Origin: Methanocella_A sp963769045
GTDB taxonomy: Archaea; Halobacteriota; Methanocellia; Methanocellales; Methanocellaceae
DNA: 64,000 nt
NCBI GenBank assembly: GCA_963769045.1
Contig: CAVYKK010000024.1
Span: 1-64,000 of the forward strand
Direction of reading: 5' to 3'
Shown here: piece after piece, positions 8,736-17,054 of the stretch
Position numbering within the stretch: position 1 is the stretch's first letter
Layout of the letters: each line of letters starts with the position of its first letter
Position numbers and translations under genes: made by a program
The notes under the pieces: generated by a model
What the model was told of the DNA's origin: nothing
Databases searched by the model: none
Seen by the model: only the letters and a program-made list of their open reading frames with translations

Positions 8736-8823
8736 TATTTCCTTAGCAATAAAAGTTCTCGGCTATGAGCCTGAAACAAATCTAAAGGACGGCATATAGG
8801 AAATCATCGACGGCAAAAGAAAA
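8722..8823 (+). pseudogene. relic of an NAD-dependent epimerase 3' end
   Basis: Read on the plus strand, the segment encodes NISLAIKVLGYEPETNLKDG, then a codon and an in-frame stop, then EIIDGKRK. This matches the C-terminus of the epimerase ending at 7234 (DISLAKKVLGYKPNVDLKDG ... EIIDGKRK). The last 26 bases (8798-8823) are identical to 7206-7231, while the upstream codons differ mostly at synonymous positions and are more AT-rich. It is therefore the remnant of another epimerase gene copy. The AT-rich genes at 7.3-8.7 kb lie exactly between the two matching ends. Confidence 0.75.
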
Positions 8824-8828
8824 GAATC

Positions 8829-9497
8829 CTACTTTTTCTTACTGCCCTTCAACAAATCCCATGCCGCCACAGCTATAAGCATCAGCGCCAGGATAATGAT
8901 CGCCAAAAAGGCCCATGCGTTCGACCTTACCAACTCCGTCACACCCGTAGCATTCGGCGTCGCGCTGACGTTGCCTGCTACAGGGGCCAACGTGACATTT
9001 CCAGTCCCGCCGGCGGGAACCGGCGAGATAGCCACTGTTGCCACAGGCACAGGCGTGATCGTTACCGTTACAGGAGGCACCGTGCCTCCTGTAACCGGGC
9101 TCGGTGCGGGGGTAGGCACAGCTGTAGGTACAGCAGTTGGTATAGAAGTAGGCACTGGCGTAGGTGTAGGCGTCGCCGTCGGGACAGGCGTAATTGTCGG
9201 GACAGGCGTAATTGTCGGAGTCGGCGTGATCGTCGTTATCGGTGTTGCGGATGGCAGGGGCGTAGGCACAGGCGTTGCGGTAGGCCGGCCTCCGAACCAC
9301 GGGAATGACGGTATCGTAAACGGCGGCGACGGCACCGGCGGTATCGACGGCAAGTCAGTGACGACCTGGGCGAGGGCATGCGTGCTCATGACGTCGTTTA
9401 TGCGTGCGCCTACGTCGACGTTCAACGCCGGCAGGATGAAGAGCGTCGCGCTGACAAAACAGATAATCGCTAAAAAATTGATGATCGCTTTATACAT
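8829..9497 (-). CDS. cell-surface protein with Thr/Pro-rich stalk
   Basis: This 222-residue protein begins with a signal-like hydrophobic segment (residues 5-25). It continues with a long threonine/proline/valine low-complexity region (about 55-165, with repeats such as TPVPT and TITPVPT) and ends in a transmembrane helix followed by LLKGSKKK. This is the layout of a membrane-anchored, probably O-glycosylated surface stalk protein. No enzymatic domain is visible. It is the last of a group of secreted-protein genes at 8.8-12.4 kb on the minus strand. The repeat region could change length by slippage. It has no known specific function. Confidence 0.7.
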   Translation of the reverse strand: MYKAIINFLAIICFVSATLFILPALNVDVGARINDVMSTHALAQVVTDLPSIPPVPSPPFTIPSFPWFGGRPTATPVPTPLPSATPITTITPTPTITPVPTITPVPTATPTPTPVPTSIPTAVPTAVPTPAPSPVTGGTVPPVTVTITPVPVATVAISPVPAGGTGNVTLAPVAGNVSATPNATGVTELVRSNAWAFLAIIILALMLIAVAAWDLLKGSKKK

Positions 9498-9840
9498 GTA
9501 GCACCCTTGACCTGACAGGCATAGGCCTGACCATCAGTTCAAGCTATTATTATATAATTGTATTTATTTATATTATTGCAAGGTGTCCAGGCGTTTCATG
9601 AGAAAGGGTCAGGACAGCGGCAATGGAAAAAAGACTAACGTCGACCTGCTCTTGCACTGAAGGCGACAACATCATGTCTTTCTAAACGCTTAAGCATGGA
9701 AAACTCTGTATTACCGCCATATAAATTGATTATTATTATATTATTATCATATAAATTGCTTCTGAAGCGACTCGAGTTTCAACTCCACCATCCGGGGCGG
9801 CCTGCCTGATTCCTGCGGGCCGCCCTGCCTTGATCTACGG
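9498..9840. other. intergenic region between divergent genes
   Basis: The stretch contains two AT-rich tracts with TTATTATAT-type sequence (about 9545-9580 and 9720-9760), suitable as promoters for the minus-strand surface gene and the plus-strand gene. A GC stem (GGGCGGCC ... GGGCCGCCC, about 9796-9830) lies near its end. No gene is supported. Confidence 0.4.
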
Positions 9841-10323
9841 GTGCCGCAAGCCCTGGTAAAATCGTCGGTCATGCCGACAATCGCTCCCGGAGATGGGAAT
9901 GACGAACTTCACACCACAATTTCTGATGCACGTGATACTATGCGAGCTGGGACACTTCGTTTTTGGGGCCTTTGTTTCCTTGGCGGCGGCACTGCTGCTG
10001 TACTCGTTGATTTCGATCACATACCGCGGTATGTTTTCAATGCTTACTGGCTCTCCACCCCGTTTAACGTCTTCCACTTTAGCCCGGGCCGGTTTCTTCA
10101 TCCTGCTCTTTTCTTTGTCAGCAGCAGTGTCCTCGCATGTGTTGGAGGACTTTTACTTGTCATGGTTCTGAGCGGCCTGTACAGGGAACTTAGCGGCAGG
10201 CGGGCCGTACAAGCCCGACAGAGCGTTGTTAAACTGAATGGTAGCAGATCCGGACGGGTCTATTCAGGCGGTAGTGCCGAGGTCCCGGGCACAAAGAAAA
10301 TACCGTCAAAAGCAGGCAGGTAA
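9841..10323 (+). CDS. predicted membrane protein with DxDH motif (DUF457-like); start uncertain
   Basis: The frame encodes up to 160 residues with two hydrophobic segments. It shows VDFDHIPRY and GRFLHP, the aspartate/histidine pattern of small DUF457-like membrane hydrolases of methanogens. The GTG at 9841, the ATG at 9871 and the ATG at 9940 are possible starts; nothing before about 9940 looks family-like. A second frame (9893-10171, 92 residues) overlaps it and also looks like a membrane protein, with GGAG five bases before its ATG, so which frame is translated is not settled. The C-terminus after about residue 125 is basic and low in structure. Confidence 0.45.
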   Translation: MPQALVKSSVMPTIAPGDGNDELHTTISDARDTMRAGTLRFWGLCFLGGGTAAVLVDFDHIPRYVFNAYWLSTPFNVFHFSPGRFLHPALFFVSSSVLACVGGLLLVMVLSGLYRELSGRRAVQARQSVVKLNGSRSGRVYSGGSAEVPGTKKIPSKAGR

Positions 10324-10343
10324 ATATTACAATAAAAAATCGC

Positions 10344-10380
10344 TGCCATGGCATCCTTACACCATGGCAATATTGTTTTA
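10344..10380. terminator. bidirectional stem-loop terminator
   Basis: TGCCATGG at 10344-10351 pairs with CCATGGCA at 10362-10369, with a ten-base loop. A T-rich tail follows on the plus strand and an A-rich tract precedes it, so it can serve both convergent genes. Confidence 0.6.
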
Positions 10381-10381
10381 A

Positions 10382-11227
10382 CTACCGATTTCTACACCGG
10401 CCGTAGAAGATCGTTGCAATGGCCAGCGCTGCTATCAGCCCCATGAGACTGGCAAAACTGTTGCCCGATTTTGGCGTCGTGGTAACAGGTACGGGCGTCG
10501 AAGACGGAGTTGCCGTCAATGTGCCTGCAGCCCGGGCCTTCGTGCCTGCGAGCGTGAAGATGCCTGTTGTAGAGGGCGAGTTAGTCTCGTACCAGAGCGG
10601 GATGTCGAATACCGCCATTCCATCTGCTATGCCGGGGACGACTCCGTACATGATGTATCGGGTGCCATCGTCCTTGACAAGGTAGAATTTCGAGCCCTGG
10701 TCGAATCCGTTCAGCATGCTCATGGGCACGCTGAGGGTTAGATGTACCGTGCCGCTTTTCATCGGCCATTCGCCGCCGGCAAGCCGGGTAAGGTTAAGAG
10801 CCAGGAACGGTGAAAACCTGTCGGCATCCAGAGGCAGCGTAATGCCGCTCAGGTCAACCCGGGAGATGTCCAGCCCGATATTCGAGGGTACAGAGCTCAG
10901 ATCGGCTGATAATCCCACAAGTACCGATTCGCCGCCATTACCTAGGCTGCTGTTGGCCACGACGGAAGCAAGCGAGTAGTCTTTTACCAGGACGCTGCCC
11001 ATCGGACTGCCATTAGACGATGTCAGGTTTACCGTGTACTCTTTGAACGGTTCCGGTGTATAGCTGCCGCCGCCACCTCCGCCGCCGCCACCTCCACCGC
11101 CTCCTGACAACGACGGGGGCATTGGCGGACTCCATTCATCGTCTTCCTGGGCGATCGTTATAATGGACGCTAATGCTATGATTAGTATGGTAGCTATCGT
11201 GCATATTTTGATTGTTTTACCGCTCAT
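10382..11227 (-). CDS. secreted surface protein with polyglycine tract and C-terminal anchor
   Basis: This 281-residue protein has a signal peptide (residues 7-26). A run of 13 consecutive glycines lies near residues 42-54. A beta-rich extracellular domain of about 180 residues follows, then a Thr/Pro linker (TATPSSTPVPVTTT) and a C-terminal hydrophobic helix ending in GRCRNR. The linker-helix-basic end resembles archaeal surface anchor or sorting tails, but it does not match the PGF-CTERM consensus well. I do not recognise the domain. The glycine codons are GGN repeats and may vary in number. The 17-residue start resembles that of the upstream surface gene. Confidence 0.65.
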   Translation of the reverse strand: MSGKTIKICTIATILIIALASIITIAQEDDEWSPPMPPSLSGGGGGGGGGGGGGSYTPEPFKEYTVNLTSSNGSPMGSVLVKDYSLASVVANSSLGNGGESVLVGLSADLSSVPSNIGLDISRVDLSGITLPLDADRFSPFLALNLTRLAGGEWPMKSGTVHLTLSVPMSMLNGFDQGSKFYLVKDDGTRYIMYGVVPGIADGMAVFDIPLWYETNSPSTTGIFTLAGTKARAAGTLTATPSSTPVPVTTTPKSGNSFASLMGLIAALAIATIFYGRCRNR

Positions 11228-11237
11228 GCGTTTTCAC

Positions 11238-12342
11238 CTATTGTCTTTTATTAATCCAGTACCCCTTCCCGGGCGTCAGCGTGAAGAACTGGCTTGTCAG
11301 CCCCGGTTTGGTCGTATAGTAGTACCAGTTACTGCTCTCGATTTTCCAGATCACATATGCGTTACCATAGGTGCTCGCGATATCCGTGGTGGACGTCGTC
11401 GGGTATCCGATGAGATTCCAGCCCTTGCTCAGGCTGCTGTAGGGGATGACGCCGGGTCCTGCACTGCCGACGATCTGCACGGACATGGGCGTTTTGCAAT
11501 AAACGTAATATCCTTTGTTCACGCTTAGCGTCGAGAACTGGCTGGTGTATCCGGCTTTCCGGGTAAAGTAGAGCCATTGTCCTCCGTTGTAGTCCCAGAT
11601 GACGTTGATGTTGTTCAGCTGATCATTTGAAAAGATGCTGGCGATACTGCTATCTTCCGGGATAATGGGCAGGGAGATGATGTTCCAGCCCTTGTCCATG
11701 CTTAGCGTAAAGGTCTGCGGCGCAGGCGTGTCCAGGTAGACGCGCGCGACTAATACTCCGCCAGGCCGTCACCGTGTAAACGCCTGCCGGCAGGTTCGCG
11801 GTACCAATCGCGGCCGTGTATTCCCCGGTGCCGTCGACGGGCACCTGCCAGGATATGCTTATGTCTGCGGTGACCGACGAGGCGCCTGAAGCGGCTGTGC
11901 CGAACACCCTTACATTGTACCGGCCGGCAGAGGCGATGTAGCTGTAAGCTCCTGCGTTTGCCGTCGGGAGCGAGAGGGACTTAGTCACCTCCGGCGTCCA
12001 GACTCCTACCCCTAAGGCTTCCACGTACTGGCTGCCCCCGAAGTTGATCGTCTGCACGTTATTGACGGTAATGATGACACTGCACGACGGTACGGTGATC
12101 GGGCCGATCTGCCTGTTGTACTCGCCCCCGCTGACCGGCACTGATGTGCTGGACGAAATGGTCACAGCGATCGCCGAGTTTGCCCCTGCATGGCCGGTAT
12201 AAGAGATGGATTCCCCGGAGTGGAGGGATATTACCTGCACGCTTTGCGCCCGGGCGCTTTCCGCGCCGAGAGCCAGCGCTAAAGCGATGATCACCAACGA
12301 AAGGATGAGCAAGCTGTCAGCTCGGATTTTGCCCCCGCTCAT
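11238..12342 (-). CDS. secreted protein with duplicated C-terminal KGWN repeats (frameshifted)
   Basis: The gene is read in two frames: 5' part from 12342 to about 11770, 3' part from about 11760 to 11238. The first part has a signal peptide (SLLILSLVIIALALALG) and an Ig-like beta domain (to GVYTVTA). The second, after VLVARVYLDTPAPQTFTL, holds two copies of a module that begins KGWNIISLP or KGWNLIGYP and ends near GKGYWI. A single-base change at 11757-11768 would join them. The ATG at 12342 is chosen over earlier ones because the signal peptide then starts normally. The gene is probably one surface protein gene, broken in this sequence or mis-sequenced. No function known. Confidence 0.6.
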
Positions 12343-12577
12343 TTTTACCCCGGACGCCATACCGCCGTACGATACCAATCCATGCAATCTGCCTGCAAGC
12401 TATATAAAATTAATATGGGATGTAGCAAATGAATGAAAAATAATTGATTATTCAAACCTTCACCACGTTGCGCTTGCGGCAACAAAGACACAAAGGGGAC
12501 GAAGGGAACAAAGAAACGGAAAACGGAAGACACAAAGACGATTAAGGCACAAAGGCAATTAAACATGCTCTTTGCGT

Positions 12578-12773
12578 TAATCATTCCTGTAACTTTTTGT
12601 AAATGCTGATAAGGTACCTCACACAGAGTTCACAGGGTACACAGAGTACACGAAGTCTTGATCGGAAAAGGCCCCGGTAGCCCGTTCTTTAAATGTACTC
12701 TGTGTACCCTGTGAACTCTGTAACTCTGTGTGAGGTACCTTATCAGCGTACGAAACATTATCGAAATGACTAT
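12578..12773. repeat. hairpin element A (nested in H)
   Basis: Terminal sequences TAATCATTCCTG and AAATGACTATG bound complementary arms at 12605-12649 and 12695-12747. The arms are made of CACAGAGTT, CACAGGGTA and CACAGAGTA units, closed by AAGGTACC/GGTACCTT. The right arm carries one unit more than the left. The loop includes CTTGATCGGAAAAGG, the conserved core also seen in other copies. Confidence 0.7.
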
Positions 12774-12871
12774 GTCTTAAAAAAATCCGTGTCTTATCCA
12801 TTAATTTTAACAGCCCTTTGTGTTAGTTGTTCTCATAACTTTTTAGACTTTAAGGCCCGCTACACCGCATA

Positions 12872-13094
12872 ACGATCATTTAGTCTTGGCGCTCTTGGCG
12901 CCCGTCTTGGCGGTCTTGGCGAGAATTCCGTTCTGCGTGTGCCTTTACAGGGCAACGATACCGGCTCTGTTAGTGCTATGTGTACAGAAACCAGAGAACC
13001 GTTTTATTCTCGCCAGGGGCGCAAGACGGGCGCAAGAGCGCCAAGACGGATATTAACCGGGGCAAAATGTGTACAAAATGTTATAGGAATGACT
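12872..13094. repeat. hairpin element F (nested in H)
   Basis: Arms at 12883-12926 and 13006-13048 are complementary and consist of CTTGGCGNN nine-base units (GTCTTGGCG, CTCTTGGCG). The right terminus AGGAATGACTATG matches the family end; the left terminus is poorly defined. Its loop differs from those of the other copies. Confidence 0.6.
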
Positions 13095-13238
13095 ATGTCT
13101 TCGTCTCCTTAGTGTCTTTGTGGCCGCAAGCGCAGCGTGGTGCATGCCAACGCCATCAACATGTAATATTTAAAAATGTAGAAAAATAGGAAAAAGGGCA
13201 TAAGGACATCGTGTCTCTCATGCCCCGGCCATAGAGGA

Positions 13239-14519
13239 CTAGTTGCCGGTGACCGAAGTGGATGCGGGCCACTCGCTGGCGATACCGGAACTCTCCTCGG
13301 ACTTGCCCAGCGTGATCAGCCGGAATGTCCTGCCTTTACGGACGATGTTCCTCGTATCGACTACGTTCCTGTGTCTGGCCCTGCACAGGGCCTGATCGTA
13401 GTCCATCTCCTTGAACTGGTCGTGATCGGTGATGACCACGATGCAGTCAGTGCCGGCCACCGCGTCGTCGAAGCCAGACAGCTGGTACTCGAATCGCTTC
13501 ACCAGCGGGTCGTAGACGCTGACCTCGTAGCCTTCCTTTTCGGCCAGCTTGATGAACTTGAGTGCCGGCGTTTCCCGCGCGTCGTCGACGTTGCCCTTGT
13601 AGGCCACGCCGAACACGGTAATTTTCGGCGTCTCGATGCCGCGGACCGCTTCCCGGACTTTCTGCAGGACGTAGGAGGGCATGCAGTCGTTGATCTCCCG
13701 GGCGGTGTTGATGATCTTGCACTTCGTGCTGCTCTCCGTGAGGAACCACGGGTCGACGGCGATGCAGTGGCCGCCCACGCCGGGGCCCGGCTTCAGGATG
13801 TTCACCCGCGGGTGCCGGTTGGCCAGCCCGATGGCTTCCCAGACGTCCACGCCGGCGTCTTCCGCTATGATGGCGAACTCGTTGGCCAGGGCGATGTTGA
13901 TGTCCCGGAACGTGTTCTCCATCAGCTTGACGAACTCGGCCGTGGTGATGTCGGTGGTGAAGATGTTCCCGCGCACGAAGGTCGAATACAGCTCGTAGGT
14001 CAGCCGGGTCGAGGTCTCGTCGATGCCGCCGATGATCCGGTCGTTGCTGACCATCTCGTGAAGCGTGTTGCCCGGGATGGCCCGCTCCGGGCAGTGGGCG
14101 ATATAGAAGTCGGTCCTGGCCTTCAGCCCGGATTTTTCCAGGATGGGGACGACCACCTTCGCGCAGGCGCCCGGGGAGACCGTCGATTCGACGATGACCA
14201 GGTTGCCTTTCCGCAGGCAGGGCACGATGGACTCGGCTGCCGATTTGACGTAGCTCAGGTCAGCCATCCGCACCTCCTTGTCGAACGGCGTCGGCACGCA
14301 GATGACGAATACGTCCGCGTTCCGGGGGGTCGTGGCCGCGATGATGCTCGCCCGGTTCAGGAGCACGTCAAGCCCCGGCTCCTCGAACGGCATGATGCGG
14401 TTGTTGATCTTCTCGACGACTTCTCTCTTCAGGTCGACGCCGATGACATCGTTTTTCTGGGACATCAGCAGCGCCGTCGGCAGGCCGATGTACCCGAGAC
14501 CTATTACACATATCCTCAT
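13239..14519 (-). CDS. wecC: UDP-N-acetyl-D-mannosamine dehydrogenase
   Basis: This 426-residue enzyme oxidises UDP-ManNAc twice with NAD+ to UDP-ManNAcA. The N-terminal Rossmann motif GLGYIGLP, the segment VCVPTPF and the active-site cysteine in GGHCIAVDP (about residue 255) are present, followed by the C-terminal UDP-binding domain. The frame continues upstream of 14519, but the ATG at 14519 begins MRICVIGLGYIG and is preceded by a GTGGT, so the longer N-terminus is rejected. The gene follows wecB copy 2 on the same strand with a 68-base gap; the pair would turn UDP-GlcNAc into UDP-ManNAcA for the glycan island. Confidence 0.9.
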   Translation of the reverse strand: MRICVIGLGYIGLPTALLMSQKNDVIGVDLKREVVEKINNRIMPFEEPGLDVLLNRASIIAATTPRNADVFVICVPTPFDKEVRMADLSYVKSAAESIVPCLRKGNLVIVESTVSPGACAKVVVPILEKSGLKARTDFYIAHCPERAIPGNTLHEMVSNDRIIGGIDETSTRLTYELYSTFVRGNIFTTDITTAEFVKLMENTFRDINIALANEFAIIAEDAGVDVWEAIGLANRHPRVNILKPGPGVGGHCIAVDPWFLTESSTKCKIINTAREINDCMPSYVLQKVREAVRGIETPKITVFGVAYKGNVDDARETPALKFIKLAEKEGYEVSVYDPLVKRFEYQLSGFDDAVAGTDCIVVITDHDQFKEMDYDQALCRARHRNVVDTRNIVRKGRTFRLITLGKSEESSGIASEWPASTSVTGN

Positions 14520-14587
14520 TATTACCACTTCTTCAGGTTTTCTGTCTTTTTCCCTTTTCGATACAGCGCCCCCCTGTGATTGGAAAG

Positions 14588-15667
14588 TTAAGTCTTGAGA
14601 TGGCTCATGGAAATGTCGATGATCCTCCTTCCCGCGGTGCCGTCGCCGAACGGGTTTTGCCATTTTCCGCCCGCCGACAGCATTTTCCGCGCCGACGCCA
14701 GGATGGCTTCGGAGCGATAGCCCGCGATGACGTTTGCCCCTGCGTACACGGTCTCCGGCCGCTCGGTGTTTTCCCTGAGCGTCACGCATGGGACGCCGAG
14801 AATGCAGCATTCCTCCTGCACCCCGCCGGAGTCGGTGAGCACCAGCCTTGCGTTCGATTCCGCCTCCAGGAACTCCAGGAACCCGATCGGCTCGATCAGC
14901 CGGACGCCTTCCGGGATGCGGATCCCGAAGGTATCGATCATTTTCCGGGTCCTCGGGTGCACCGGCAGGATGACGGGCATGCCATATTCGCCCGATGCCA
15001 GCCCCAGCCCCCGGAAAATTTCAGACAGCCTGTGCTTATCGTCCACGTTCTCCTGCCTGTGCAGGGTGGAGAGCATGTACGATTTCGCCGCGATGCCGAG
15101 CTGGCCAAGTGTCTTTTTATTGGCCAGCGTCCGGTTCTGCAGGACGGCGTCGACGATCGTATTGCCGGCCACGAAAATCCGGTCCCCGGGGATACCCTCT
15201 TTCAACAGGAGCTCCCTCGTGGCATCGGTGGGAGCGAACAGCAGATCGGCGATGTGATCGGCGATGACCCGGTTGATCTCCTCGGGCATCGCCCGGTCGA
15301 ACGACCGCAGGCCCGCCTCTACGTGGCCGATCCTGACATGCAGCTTGGAGGCGGCGAGCGCTCCCGCGAGCACCGTGTTCGTATCGCCCTGGACATAGAT
15401 GAGGTCCGGGGCTTCCCTGACCAGGATGTCTTCGATCCCTGCCAGCATTTTTCCGGTCTGGCCTCCGTGACTGCCGGAACCGACGTCCAGGTGATGCCCG
15501 GGCACCGGGAGCTTCAGCTCCTCGAAGAATATGCGGTCCATTTCGTAGGAGTAATGCTGGCCGGTATGGGCGATGAAGTAGTCCAGACCTCTTCGCTCGC
15601 ATTCCCGGATGATCGGGCTTAGCTTGATGATCTCCGGGCGTGTGCCTAAGATAATACCGAATTTCAA
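14588..15667 (-). CDS. wecB: UDP-N-acetylglucosamine 2-epimerase (non-hydrolysing), copy 2
   Basis: This 359-residue WecB has TRPEIIKL, HVEAGLRS, DSGGVQEE and RPETVY. It is the upstream gene of a wecB-wecC pair. The ATG at 15667 follows AGGTGGT with eight bases between, a strong archaeal ribosome binding site. It is a full-length paralog of the gene at 4911-5993 in the same orientation, with high similarity in DNA as well as protein, so recombination between the two is possible. Placement next to wecC makes this the better candidate for UDP-ManNAcA synthesis. Confidence 0.92.
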   Translation of the reverse strand: MKFGIILGTRPEIIKLSPIIRECERRGLDYFIAHTGQHYSYEMDRIFFEELKLPVPGHHLDVGSGSHGGQTGKMLAGIEDILVREAPDLIYVQGDTNTVLAGALAASKLHVRIGHVEAGLRSFDRAMPEEINRVIADHIADLLFAPTDATRELLLKEGIPGDRIFVAGNTIVDAVLQNRTLANKKTLGQLGIAAKSYMLSTLHRQENVDDKHRLSEIFRGLGLASGEYGMPVILPVHPRTRKMIDTFGIRIPEGVRLIEPIGFLEFLEAESNARLVLTDSGGVQEECCILGVPCVTLRENTERPETVYAGANVIAGYRSEAILASARKMLSAGGKWQNPFGDGTAGRRIIDISMSHLKT

Positions 15668-15905
15668 TTAACCACCTGGACAATAGTGCAGTAAAAATTA
15701 CTGGTTTAAATCTATTTTGCTAGACAGCCCCGTTTGACTAACGGAATCATTATTATTGTTATTTCTCAGTATCTGCTCAGTAATATCATACATTTATTGT
15801 ATAAGCGGTTATTTTGCAATGTTTCGGGATTCTTACATAAAGTTTTTAACCCCTTGCGTCATCGAATGTTTCGGGGGCGGAAATCAACTGGACGGTGCAA
15901 CCGTT

Positions 15906-16847
15906 ATGGGTGGACGCTCAAGTCATCAAGGGTTAGAGCCGCTGACGATCCCTATCAACCGGGTCCGTTGCGGCGAAAGCCATATGCGCAGATCGGGCTT
16001 TTACGTAGAAAGCCTGAAATCAACGATTCAAGATACGGGCCTGTTGCAGCCAATCCTTGCACGCAGGACGGGGACCAGCGATTTTACCGTGATCGATGGC
16101 GCTCGCCGCCTGGCAGCGCTTATCGAGCTGGGCGTTACTGAGCTGATTGTCGGCCGTGACCTGATTATCGATGTCGAAGAGACCGAGGCGGATGCCCGGT
16201 TCAAGCAGATCATCGCCAACGTGCAGCGGGAGGACTTCAACGCCATCGAGCTGGGCCATGCCTTTGTCACGCTCAAGGAAGAGTACGGCTACCAGTACAA
16301 CGAAATTTCCGAGATCGTCGGCAAGACGCCTCACTACGTGACCGCCAAGGTCGGGCTGGCCAAAAGGCTGGAGCACGAGGTGCAGCAGCTTTATGTCGAG
16401 GACCTGGAGCGGGAAAAATGTATCCAGAATACTCTTTCCCGGGACTCAGACGCTCTTCCGGGATACGTCATGAACGTGAACGTCCTGGAGGACATTGCGA
16501 GGCTTGCGCCCGGGCTGCAGAAAACGGCTTACGTGGCCGTCCGTGCCAGTGAGATGGACAAGGGCCGGGCGCTCCGCTACCTCCGGTCGCTGAAGAGAGA
16601 GGCGACGACGGCGGAGGCCGCGGAAACGTTCGCCGGAGAGGAAAAGCTGCGATACCACAGCCTGCAGAGGCACATCGGCAAGATCAGCCGGGACATCGAG
16701 CGGCTGGTGGATACGGTCAGCGGCGGCGAAGTCATGGACCGCGAGGCGGCCCTGCCGGAGATCGAGAAGCTGATCGAGAAGCTGAACTCGCTGTACATCT
16801 GCATAAAGATCAAGGACGCCGACATAGCCACAGGCGTTCACGGGTAA
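15906..16847 (+). CDS. ParB/Srx-like nuclease-domain DNA-binding protein
   Basis: This protein of 313 residues begins with a ParB N-terminal domain (about residues 12-120) showing GLLQPILAR and the ParB box variant DGARRLAAL. A helix-turn-helix region follows (YNEISEIVGKTPHYVTAKVGLAKRL). The C-terminal 130 residues are charged and helical. There is no ParA gene beside it, so it is unlikely to be a chromosome-partition pair. Single ParB-like proteins in archaea may be regulators. The frame opens at 15756, but that stretch reads like AT-rich leader. The ATG at 15906 is preferred. It lies divergent from wecB2 and before the glycosyltransferase operon, so regulation of it is possible but unproven. 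Confidence 0.7.
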   Translation: MGGRSSHQGLEPLTIPINRVRCGESHMRRSGFYVESLKSTIQDTGLLQPILARRTGTSDFTVIDGARRLAALIELGVTELIVGRDLIIDVEETEADARFKQIIANVQREDFNAIELGHAFVTLKEEYGYQYNEISEIVGKTPHYVTAKVGLAKRLEHEVQQLYVEDLEREKCIQNTLSRDSDALPGYVMNVNVLEDIARLAPGLQKTAYVAVRASEMDKGRALRYLRSLKREATTAEAAETFAGEEKLRYHSLQRHIGKISRDIERLVDTVSGGEVMDREAALPEIEKLIEKLNSLYICIKIKDADIATGVHG

Positions 16848-17054
16848 AGTCGCCGGAATGTTTCTTTTTTAATCTGGCGTCAGCCGGCCCGGCATTTGAT
16901 TTTTTAGCTGCGGCCGTCGGGTAAACATACGACTTAAAACCGGCAGGTTGCACTATGACCATAAAGGTATTAATACATAGCCGCCTTAGCGGGCGAAATG
17001 GCATAGATGCAACAGTGTGGAAAGGGCAAGGATAAGGTAAGGATAAGTGTAAAA

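Larger units (their letters stand above)
12460..13143. repeat. outer hairpin element H, containing elements A and F
   Basis: The left end CACCACGTTGCGCTTGCGGC (12461-12480) is complementary to sequence at about 13120-13143. Both ends continue into ACAAAGACAC(A/T)AAGG-type 9-nt repeat arms. Two further hairpin elements (12578-12773 and 12872-13094) are inserted between the arms, so three elements are stacked. No gene lies in 12388-13238. Confidence 0.6.

Noticed and set aside
8839..9300. Tyrosine/alanine-rich frame within the Thr/Pro-stalk gene
   Set aside because: It is the second frame of the same simple repeats; the signal peptide and anchor belong to the other frame.
14520..14810. N-terminal extension of wecC
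   Set aside because: The Rossmann motif starts at the ATG at 14519, and the extension runs into wecB copy 2.
14576..15622. 348-codon open frame opposite wecB copy 2
   Set aside because: WecB on the minus strand carries all family motifs; the plus-strand frame is a by-product of high GC at third positions.
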